This document shows, piece by piece, positions 1-4,282 of a stretch of DNA of 5,015 bases. Origin of the DNA: an uncultured Bacteroidales bacterium (GTDB taxonomy: Bacteria; Bacteroidota; Bacteroidia; Bacteroidales; Paludibacteraceae); the NCBI GenBank assembly GCA_945787425.1, contig CALZHO010000088.1:1-5015 (forward strand), read 5' to 3'. Within the stretch, counting starts at the first letter, position 1; the number at the start of each line of letters is the position of its first letter. Below the pieces are notes generated by a model that had not been told where the DNA came from, did not search any database, and saw nothing but the letters and a program-made list of their open reading frames with translations. The position numbers and the translations under genes are program-made.

Positions 1-25
1 ATATATACTTTTTCAAATCTCCTAA

Positions 26-67
26 CCTTTCACCTTTCACTTTTCACCTTTCACTTTTCACCTCTAA
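26..67. repeat. Tandem 7-base repeat array downstream of the last gene
   Basis: Six consecutive 7-base units are visible on the plus strand: CCTTTCA, CCTTTCA, CTTTTCA, CCTTTCA, CTTTTCA, CCTCTAA, preceded by a partial unit CCTAA at 21-25. On the transcribed (minus) strand they read TGAAAGG, TGAAAAG and TTAGAGG. The array lies just beyond the hairpin that follows the glycosyltransferase gene, in the gene-free left end of the window. It is the same unit family as the arrays at 2741-2761, 3865-3915, 4044-4081 and 4220-4282. Its function is unknown. There are no unique spacers, so it is not a CRISPR array. Confidence 0.9.
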
Positions 68-71
68 ACGC

Positions 72-93
72 GAAAAACGCCTAAGCGTTTTTC
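72..93 (-). terminator. Hairpin over the glycosyltransferase stop codon, possible intrinsic terminator
   Basis: GAAAAACGC (72-80) and GCGTTTTTC (85-93) are perfect 9-base inverted arms around the 4-base loop CTAA. In the minus-strand RNA the stem has an A-rich 5' arm and a U-rich 3' arm, and the loop is UUAG, which contains the UAG stop codon of the glycosyltransferase gene. The A/U arms and position at the end of the operon suit an intrinsic terminator, and the symmetry would let it work in both directions. The stem has only three G-C pairs at the loop end, so the terminator role is an inference; the inverted repeat itself is certain. Confidence 0.55.
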
Positions 94-821
94 TGTGGAT
101 ACTTGCGTGTCCAAGAGCTAATCTTCAGTTTGATGACGCCTAACAATGCCTCCGAGAATATTCCTCCAGACATCTTGCTGGTACCCAACACGCGATTGAT
201 AAAGATGATAGGCACCTCTTTGATGGTGAATCCGCACTTGTATGCAGTGTATTTCATCTCAATTTGGAAGGCATAACCTTTGAATCGAATCTTGTCCAGT
301 TCGATGGTTTCTAACACTTGGCGACGATAGCACTTGAATCCCGCTGTCGTGTCATGGATATCTACGCCCAGCACAAAGCGCACATATTTGCTGGCGAAAT
401 ACGACATCAATACGCGTCCCATAGGCCAGTTCACCACGTTGACACCTGTCACATAGCGACTTCCGATAGCCACGTCTGCCCCCTGGTTGGCACACGCGTC
501 GTATAACTTCAGCAGGTCATCTGGATTGTGCGAAAAGTCGGCGTCCATCTCAAATATATAGTCATATTTGTGCTCAATAGCCCACTTGAATCCTGTGATA
601 TAGGCAGTTCCTAATCCCAGTTTGCCTGCACGCTCCAACAGATGCAATCTGCCCTGAAAGCGATTTTGCATCAGTTCCTTGACGATGGCTGCTGTGCCAT
701 CGGGTGAACCATCATCAATAATCAGTACATGAAAGCCCAATGGCAGGTTCATTACGGCCGTGATGATGGCTTCGATATTCTCTTTTTCGTTATAGGTGGG
801 AATGATAACAAGCTTATCCAT
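81..821 (-). CDS. Polyprenol-phosphate mannosyltransferase-like glycosyltransferase, family 2
   Basis: This 246-residue protein resembles the catalytic domain of DPM1-type enzymes, which move a sugar (usually mannose from GDP-mannose) onto a polyprenyl phosphate at the inner face of the cytoplasmic membrane for later use in glycan or glycoprotein assembly. Visible GT-A motifs are PTYNEKENI at residues 8-16, DDGSPDGT at 36-43, the metal-binding DAD in EMDADFSH around 91-98, GSRYVTG near 120-126, and DTTAGFKCYRR at 157-167. The conserved late block KEVPIIFINR is near 201-210, followed by GTSKMSGG. There is no C-terminal GtrA-like membrane domain, so it is a soluble or peripheral form. The ATG start is 6 bases after the stop of the metallo-hydrolase gene, which implies co-transcription. 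No Shine-Dalgarno site is evident. The sugar donor is not proven: related enzymes use glucose or other sugars. Confidence 0.9.
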   Translation of the reverse strand: MDKLVIIPTYNEKENIEAIITAVMNLPLGFHVLIIDDGSPDGTAAIVKELMQNRFQGRLHLLERAGKLGLGTAYITGFKWAIEHKYDYIFEMDADFSHNPDDLLKLYDACANQGADVAIGSRYVTGVNVVNWPMGRVLMSYFASKYVRFVLGVDIHDTTAGFKCYRRQVLETIELDKIRFKGYAFQIEMKYTAYKCGFTIKEVPIIFINRVLGTSKMSGGIFSEALLGVIKLKISSWTRKYPQKNA

Positions 822-827
822 ATGTGA

Positions 828-1664
828 TTATGATTTTTGGGTAATAATATTTTCGTTGAGTATGTACACCGCACTCGGCTCTAATCGATTGAGCGGCGTA
901 ATGAATAAATCCTCGCCTGGCATGATGCCTTCTTCCAATAATATCTCTTTTATGGTTTCTAATGCCACGTTCGGATCGTTGTTTTCGTGGCTAAGGTGGC
1001 ATAGGAATATATTGCGCATCTGACTATGCCAATTGCGTGCTAAGATAGTGCCGCAGGTAGTATTGCTCTGATGCCCCTTGGGTGACAGAATACGCTCTTT
1101 CAAATAGGTGGGGTAGGGACCATTCAGCAGCATCGACTCATCGTGGTTAGCTTCGATTACGATGTGGTTGGCGGTGTTGATATATGACTCCATCGTCAGA
1201 TTGGGCTGCCCACAGTCGGTGGCAATCATGAAGCGTTGTTCCATGAAATCAATCACATAGCCCACACATTCACTTGAGTCGTGCGATATACCGAATGTGT
1301 TGATTTTCATGCCGTTTAATTCCCATTCCACACCTTTCTCTATGTATCGTTGTGAGGTGCGCAGTTTTTCGCGCACACCATAATTGCGGTCAATGCCATC
1401 GTGAATCGTACGCGTGGAGTATATTGGCAGATGTACTCGTTCGCCCAAGGTGCCTACGGCGCGAATATGGTCGGCGTGGTCATGTGTGATGAGCACACCC
1501 ATTATATTGGCATAGTCCAACCCCATTTCGCGCAGGTTCTTCTGTATGGTGCGCGCAGAGATACCCGCATCAATCAGGATACCCCATTTAGAGGTACCCA
1601 AGAAATAGCAGTTACCGCTACTACCACTCGCAAAACTACGAAATATGAGTTGATTATCTACCAT
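828..1664 (-). CDS. Metallo-beta-lactamase-fold hydrolase, WalJ/YycJ-like
   Basis: This 278-residue cytoplasmic protein is an MBL-fold metallohydrolase. The metal-binding signature THDHADH is at residues 60-66 (H61, H63, D65, H66), with further expected ligands at H128 in GISHDS, D150 in ATDCG and a late histidine in LCHLSHEN (H223 or H226). The N-terminal FASGSSGNCYF, the EANHDESML block at 171-179 and GHQSN at 197-201 are features I associate with the YycJ/WalJ subgroup. In Firmicutes, YycJ belongs to the WalRK locus and has been linked to nuclease activity and DNA repair; the role in Bacteroidales is not established, so that function should not be assumed. The start is set by an ATG preceded by an A-rich leader about 30 bases downstream of a promoter candidate. 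It is the first gene of a two-gene unit with the glycosyltransferase, with no obvious functional link. Confidence 0.9.
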   Translation of the reverse strand: MVDNQLIFRSFASGSSGNCYFLGTSKWGILIDAGISARTIQKNLREMGLDYANIMGVLITHDHADHIRAVGTLGERVHLPIYSTRTIHDGIDRNYGVREKLRTSQRYIEKGVEWELNGMKINTFGISHDSSECVGYVIDFMEQRFMIATDCGQPNLTMESYINTANHIVIEANHDESMLLNGPYPTYLKERILSPKGHQSNTTCGTILARNWHSQMRNIFLCHLSHENNDPNVALETIKEILLEEGIMPGEDLFITPLNRLEPSAVYILNENIITQKS

Positions 1665-1694
1665 TTTTATTTATGATAATCTATGCAATACAAT

Positions 1695-2309
1695 TCAGCC
1701 TGCAAAGTTACAAAAAAAAATTCGTATTTGCAAGCAAATGGCTGTAATTTCTGTTTTTCCGTCATTATTTACAATCAAATCGGCTCGCTCAATGTCTTTT
1801 TCCACCTCTTGTGCGCGCATGCGTGCGCGCACTTTCTCTATGGTAGAGTGATCACGGACCACAGCTCGTTGCAGGCGCACTTCCTCAGGGGCTGTCACTA
1901 CCACCACTTTGTCACAAAGCGTATCAAACCCCGCTTGGTAGAGAATGGCACATTCTACAAAGCATGGTGTGGTATTGTGTAGCATGGTGTAGCGTGGTGT
2001 AGCGTGGTTGATTTTTTGTGCCCACCGCAGAATATCCGCTCTAACTGCGGGGTGCACAATGGCATTGAGTTGGGCAAGCAATGACTTGTCGGCAAACACG
2101 CGTTGCGCTACCAAAGCCGTTTGGTACACGCCATCTTGATACACTTCTTTGCCAAATAGTTGTTCTATCTGTTGGCGCAGACCAGCGTCTTCCATGATCA
2201 GACGTTTGGCTTCGCTATCGGTGTCATAGACGGCATACCCCATCTCGCGCAATTGTTTTGCAATTGTGCTCTTGCCACTTCCGATGCCGCCTGTAATGCC
2301 TATTATCAT
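1695..2309 (-). CDS. coaE: Dephospho-CoA kinase
   Basis: This 204-residue cytoplasmic P-loop kinase phosphorylates dephospho-CoA with ATP, the last step of coenzyme A synthesis. The Walker A motif GITGGIGSGKST spans residues 4-15, directly after the start, which fixes the ATG at 2309. YDTDSEAKRL near 28-37 holds the conserved aspartate of the substrate site, NAIVHPAVR matches the family's LNALLHP block, and VVRDHST followed by RARMRAQ matches the lid region with its arginine and glutamine. NNDGKTEI is the usual late NN-G block. Length is normal for the family, but the segment between AQKIN and CAILYQAG looks about 13 residues longer than in E. coli CoaE (recalled, not aligned); it is encoded by a 10-base tandem repeat (1961-2006). 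The gene follows the MBOAT gene after a 36-base repeat-filled gap, so read-through from upstream is likely. The C-terminus ends in promoter sequence for the next unit. Confidence 0.96.
   Translation of the reverse strand: MIIGITGGIGSGKSTIAKQLREMGYAVYDTDSEAKRLIMEDAGLRQQIEQLFGKEVYQDGVYQTALVAQRVFADKSLLAQLNAIVHPAVRADILRWAQKINHATPRYTMLHNTTPCFVECAILYQAGFDTLCDKVVVVTAPEEVRLQRAVVRDHSTIEKVRARMRAQEVEKDIERADLIVNNDGKTEITAICLQIRIFFCNFAG
1703..1738 (-). promoter_or_regulatory. Bacteroidetes-type promoter candidate for the metallo-hydrolase/glycosyltransferase unit
   Basis: On the minus strand, GTAACTTTGCA spans the end of coaE and contains TAACTTTG (1710 down to 1703), a full match to the Bacteroidetes -7 box TAnnTTTG. 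Upstream, CTTG ends at 1731, about 20 bases before the -7 box, and could be a weak -33 element. A better TTTG (1738-1735) is about 24 bases away, longer than the usual spacing. A run of nine T residues fills the spacer. Transcription would begin a few bases past the box, leaving a leader of roughly 30-35 bases before the ATG at 1664. The site lies in the last codons of coaE, so the two transcription units overlap. Confidence 0.6.
1811..1832. repeat. Perfect palindrome of alternating purine-pyrimidine bases within coaE
   Basis: GTGCGCGCA (1811-1819) and TGCGCGCAC (1824-1832) are perfect 9-base inverted arms around the loop TGCG. All 22 bases alternate purine and pyrimidine without a break, the pattern that favours Z-DNA under supercoiling. 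It could also form a very stable hairpin in DNA or mRNA. It encodes the VRARMRAQ stretch of the CoaE lid region, so part of it is constrained by protein sequence. Any regulatory role is speculation. Confidence 0.75.
1961..2006. repeat. 10-base tandem repeat inside coaE
   Basis: Three contiguous 10-base units, GTGTAGCATG, GTGTAGCGTG and GTGTAGCGTG, occupy 1977-2006 on the plus strand. Two degenerate units (AGCATGGTGT, GGTATTGTGT) precede them from 1961. On the coding strand they give the low-complexity segment HATPRYTMLHNTTPC, placed just before the conserved CAILYQAG block of CoaE. Three 10-base units make 30 bases and keep the frame; gain or loss of one unit would shift it. Confidence 0.85.
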
Positions 2310-2315
2310 GTTGAA

Positions 2316-2342
2316 GAGTTCTAAAGGTTTTAAAAGTTTTAA
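2316..2342. repeat. 9-base tandem repeat between the MBOAT gene and coaE
   Basis: The 36-base gap between the MBOAT stop and the coaE start holds, on the minus strand, TTAAAACTT, TTAAAACCT and TTAGAACTC back to back, followed by TTCAAC and the coaE ATG. The unit is unrelated in length and sequence to the 7-base family elsewhere. No promoter box of TAnnTTTG type and no hairpin is visible in the gap, which favours co-transcription of coaE with the upstream genes. Confidence 0.8.
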
Positions 2343-2345
2343 GGG

Positions 2346-3143
2346 TTAGAATTGGAAATAAATAAACGCTTGCAAATCAGCCGTTACAAACTGATATACG
2401 CCTATTATAGCTGCCACGGCAATCAATATGATTGCCCAAATGGGCAACTGACAGAAGCGTATTCTATACCAACGTTTTACACGCTTGGGAAGCCAGTGCA
2501 CCACCATACCCAATACAAACAGTATCACCACATACCGATACTCCCACAAGAAGTCGGGGATGATACGGCTGTTCCATGCTCCGCCAATCTGATTCACCAT
2601 GTTCGTAGCTGTCTCCCATGCCTCTTGGTTGGCTGTAGCAGGGTCAAGGTTACTACCCGAACGGAAAAATAATCGTGTGAAAGTGATGAATACAAAGGTC
2701 TGTGCTACCGCCCATACAGTAGAGAGATGATGGGCTATCGGCGAGAGGCGAGAGGCGAAAGACGTGAGTAGGTTGCCACGTCTCATCTGGATGCGTTCCC
2801 ACCACCAATAGGCATACCGAATCGCTGTTCCTATCCATAATGCTATTCCCCATACGAAGAATACATTCCAAATCGGCGCATTCAGCATACTATAAGCTAC
2901 CCACAAACAACCCATCAGCACACTCATCAGTAGCATTTTGATATTCCAATTCATCTTTGCCCACACTTTATACACGATCATACCCGCCCCATTCAGCGCA
3001 CCCCAGATGACGAAGTTCCAACTCGCCCCATGCCAAAGACCACCCAACAACATCGTTATGAACGAGTTAAAGTTGCCTGCAGCAAGCTTATTCTTCACTG
3101 GCTTACCCATAATGCTGCGGTTGCCGCCCAATGGGATATACAC
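2346..3143 (-). CDS. C-terminal fragment of the MBOAT O-acyltransferase, with catalytic histidine
   Basis: This frame gives about 265 residues if read from GTG at 3143, but that codon is simply the valine of the conserved [11 protein letters not shown] block, so it is probably not a real start. The frame is open only back to a TGA at 3164-3162. It holds [18 protein letters not shown] around residues 31-48, with H38 as the presumed catalytic histidine, then several hydrophobic helices, the typical [13 protein letters not shown] stretch near 155-167, and a C-terminal hydrophobic helix ending QAFIYFQF, an ending I recall from Bacteroidetes relatives. Residues about 128-134 are encoded by an inverted copy of the 7-base repeat. 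The stop TAA is followed by the repeat-filled gap before coaE. Confidence 0.7.
   Translation of the reverse strand: MYIPLGGNRSIMGKPVKNKLAAGNFNSFITMLLGGLWHGASWNFVIWGALNGAGMIVYKVWAKMNWNIKMLLMSVLMGCLWVAYSMLNAPIWNVFFVWGIALWIGTAIRYAYWWWERIQMRRGNLLTSFASRLSPIAHHLSTVWAVAQTFVFITFTRLFFRSGSNLDPATANQEAWETATNMVNQIGGAWNSRIIPDFLWEYRYVVILFVLGMVVHWLPKRVKRWYRIRFCQLPIWAIILIAVAAIIGVYQFVTADLQAFIYFQF
2741..2761. repeat. 7-base repeat array inside the MBOAT gene, opposite orientation
   Basis: Three exact-length units, GCGAGAG, GCGAGAG and GCGAAAG, stand in a row on the plus strand. Here the purine-rich strand is the template strand, the reverse of every other array in this window. The 21 bases equal seven codons and encode part of the polar stretch SFASRLSP in a loop between hydrophobic segments, so the frame is kept. 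Confidence 0.75.
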
Positions 3144-4212
3144 ATAATCGCGGATAACTCTTCAGCCAGCGGCTGAGCGACATATGCCACCTGCGCCAAA
3201 ACTCCTGCGGATTGCGCGACTTGTATGGCGAATCGAAGTTCTGTGGCAGATAGAAACCCATCAGCATCGCTATACCGATGGCTATGTCTGTATAACCCGA
3301 GAAGTCGGCATACACTTGCAGCGAGTAAGCAAACAAAGCGAACAAGTTTTCAAATCCGCTGAATAGCAATGGGTTATCAAATACGCGATCAATCAGATTG
3401 ACTGCCAGATAATCGCTCAGAACAATCTTCTTAATCAATCCGTTCAGTATCCAGAATACGGCCAGTCCAAACAGACGGCGGCTCAAACAGAAGGGCTTGT
3501 ACAGTTGTGGAATAAACTCGTTGGCGCGCACGATGGGACCAGCCACCAATCCAGGAAAGAAACTCACATAGAATCCAAAATCCAAGATGTTTTTCACGGG
3601 TTTCACCAATCCGCGATACACATCGATCGTGTAGGACATCACTTGGAAAAGGTAGAACGATATACCCACTGGCAAAATAATCTTATCCACCATGAATCGT
3701 CCACTTTCAGAGAAACCGTTGCCGATGTACGCAAATATATCAAACACGGCAAACTCCGTACCGAGCAGGTCGTTCACTACATTCGTGAAGAAATAGGCAT
3801 ACTTGAAGTAGCACAGCAGCCCCAAATCTATCACCACACTCAGCGCCAGCCACCATTTCGCTCGCCTCATCGCCTTTTCGCCTCTTGCCTCTAACCTTTC
3901 GCTTTTCGCCTCATATATCCGCTTCGCTATCAGCCAATCGCTGATGGTCACGAAGATCAATATCAGCAAGAATAGTCCGCTGGTCTTATAGTAGAAGAAC
4001 CAACTCACAGCCATCAGGAAGATATTGCGCAGGTGTAATCTTGCCTCTCGCCTCTCGCCTTCTCGCCTTCTCGCCTTCTCGCCACGCGCACCTACCTCCA
4101 TTATCAGCGCAAACACCGCATACACCAATGCAAAAAACGCCCAGAAATAGAACTGGGTGAATAGTAGCGGACTCTCGCTGTTAAATCCAAATATATGCTG
4201 TAAAAAATCCAT
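3103..4212 (-). CDS. N-terminal fragment of the MBOAT O-acyltransferase
   Basis: This frame encodes the first two thirds of the MBOAT enzyme: hydrophobic helices beginning with [20 protein letters not shown], then [18 protein letters not shown], the [11 protein letters not shown] block, [13 protein letters not shown], the [13 protein letters not shown] stretch and [15 protein letters not shown]. After WLK it runs out of frame for about 18 residues to a stop at 3105-3103. I prefer the ATG at 4212 (MDFLQHIF) because the alternative ATG at 4230 lies inside the 7-base repeat array and adds only MVKGEG. Two arginine/lysine/glutamate-rich loops, residues about 44-57 and 100-116 from this start, are encoded by repeat arrays. 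The stop of the SGNH gene is 67 bases upstream of the start, all filled by repeats. Confidence 0.75.
   Translation of the reverse strand: MDFLQHIFGFNSESPLLFTQFYFWAFFALVYAVFALIMEVGARGEKARRREGERREARLHLRNIFLMAVSWFFYYKTSGLFLLILIFVTISDWLIAKRIYEAKSERLEARGEKAMRRAKWWLALSVVIDLGLLCYFKYAYFFTNVVNDLLGTEFAVFDIFAYIGNGFSESGRFMVDKIILPVGISFYLFQVMSYTIDVYRGLVKPVKNILDFGFYVSFFPGLVAGPIVRANEFIPQLYKPFCLSRRLFGLAVFWILNGLIKKIVLSDYLAVNLIDRVFDNPLLFSGFENLFALFAYSLQVYADFSGYTDIAIGIAMLMGFYLPQNFDSPYKSRNPQEFWRRWHMSLSRWLKSYPRLCVYPIGRQPQHYG
3144..3157 (-). other. Frame-break site: 10-base insertion or duplication with 4-base flanking repeats
   Basis: The plus strand reads ATAA TCGCGG ATAA, so the 4-base word ATAA recurs at a spacing of exactly 10. 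The coding strand reads CTG AAG AGT TAT CCGCGATTAT GTG TAT ATC. Deleting one 10-base period gives AAG AGT TAT GTG TAT ATC, that is K-S-Y-V-Y-I, which joins the two frames with no extra residues. A change of one base also restores the frame but leaves three additional residues in a normally tight motif. The 10-base reading is therefore an inference from motif spacing. Confidence 0.65.
3865..3915. repeat. 7/8-base repeat array inside the MBOAT gene, second loop
   Basis: On the plus strand the units are CCTCATCG, CCTTTTCG, CCTCTTG, CCTCTAA, CCTTTCG, CTTTTCG and CCTCATA: two of 8 bases followed by five of 7, total 51 bases or 17 codons. The coding strand gives a charged stretch around [18 protein letters not shown], between the helix ending DWLIAKRI and the helix starting WWLALSVVI. 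The units CCTCTAA and CCTTTCG are identical to units in the arrays at 26-67 and 4220-4282. Confidence 0.8.
4044..4081. repeat. 7/8-base repeat array inside the MBOAT gene, first loop
   Basis: The plus strand has CCTCTCG twice followed by CCTTCTCG three times, all perfect and contiguous. They encode the basic stretch [15 protein letters not shown] between the first and second hydrophobic segments, near codons 44-57. Neither unit length is a multiple of three, so gain or loss of a single unit would shift the frame near the 5' end of the gene. High positive charge suggests a cytoplasmic loop. Confidence 0.85.
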
Positions 4213-4219
4213 TCCCTCG

Positions 4220-4282
4220 CCTTTAACCATTCACCTTTCGCCTTTCACCTTTCGACTTTCGCCTTTAACCTTTCACCTTTCA
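4220..4282. repeat. 7-base repeat array spanning the SGNH stop and the MBOAT leader
   Basis: Nine contiguous 7-base units on the plus strand: CCTTTAA, CCATTCA, CCTTTCG, CCTTTCA, CCTTTCG, ACTTTCG, CCTTTAA, CCTTTCA and CCTTTCA, with a degenerate TCCCTCG before them. On the coding strand they read TGAAAGG, CGAAAGG, TTAAAGG and so on. The stop codon TGA of the SGNH gene is the start of the first transcribed unit, and the array ends about 8 bases before the preferred MBOAT ATG. AAAGG elements could mimic ribosome-binding sites, but Bacteroidales depend little on such sites. No promoter box is visible. Confidence 0.9.

Larger units (their letters stand above)
2346..4212 (-). pseudogene. MBOAT-family O-acyltransferase gene split by a frame break
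   Basis: Two adjacent minus-strand reading frames together make one MBOAT protein of the AlgI/DltB type, a multi-pass inner-membrane enzyme that passes acyl groups to extracytoplasmic acceptors, commonly acetyl groups for polysaccharides. The upstream frame runs through [13 protein letters not shown] and [15 protein letters not shown] and then goes out of frame; the downstream frame resumes at [11 protein letters not shown] and carries the catalytic-histidine block [11 protein letters not shown]. Removing 10 bases near 3144-3157 joins them as [12 protein letters not shown], or [12 protein letters not shown], the spacing expected in the family, giving about 618 residues. As read here neither half should be active alone. 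It may be a true pseudogene, a switching gene, or a sequencing or assembly error. The upstream neighbour is its likely SGNH partner. Confidence 0.8.

Noticed and set aside
14..17. TTTG on the minus strand as a -33 promoter element for a gene to the left
   Set aside because: The matching -7 box would lie beyond the window edge, so it cannot be supported.
1683..1982. Plus-strand reading frame opposite coaE
   Set aside because: No recognisable domain; coaE on the other strand has a complete set of family motifs.
2250..2266. Two CAATTG words five bases apart in coaE, possible operator
   Set aside because: Each is a short self-palindrome inside coding sequence just after the P-loop; chance and codon use explain it well enough.
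2346..3143. Downstream MBOAT half as an independent gene starting at GTG 3143
   Set aside because: The GTG is the valine of the conserved YVYIPLGG motif and has no sensible leader; the product would lack most of the membrane core.
3103..3164. Programmed ribosomal frameshift joining the two MBOAT frames
   Set aside because: No recognisable slippery run, no downstream pseudoknot that I can see, and a simple one-base shift would leave extra residues in a tight motif. A 10-base insertion explains the spacing better.
3505..3894. Plus-strand reading frame opposite the MBOAT gene
   Set aside because: Histidine-rich composition is the usual shadow of a membrane-protein gene on the other strand; no domain or start signal.
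4220..4282. CRISPR array
   Set aside because: The units are 7 bases, contiguous and without unique spacers, and no cas genes are present.
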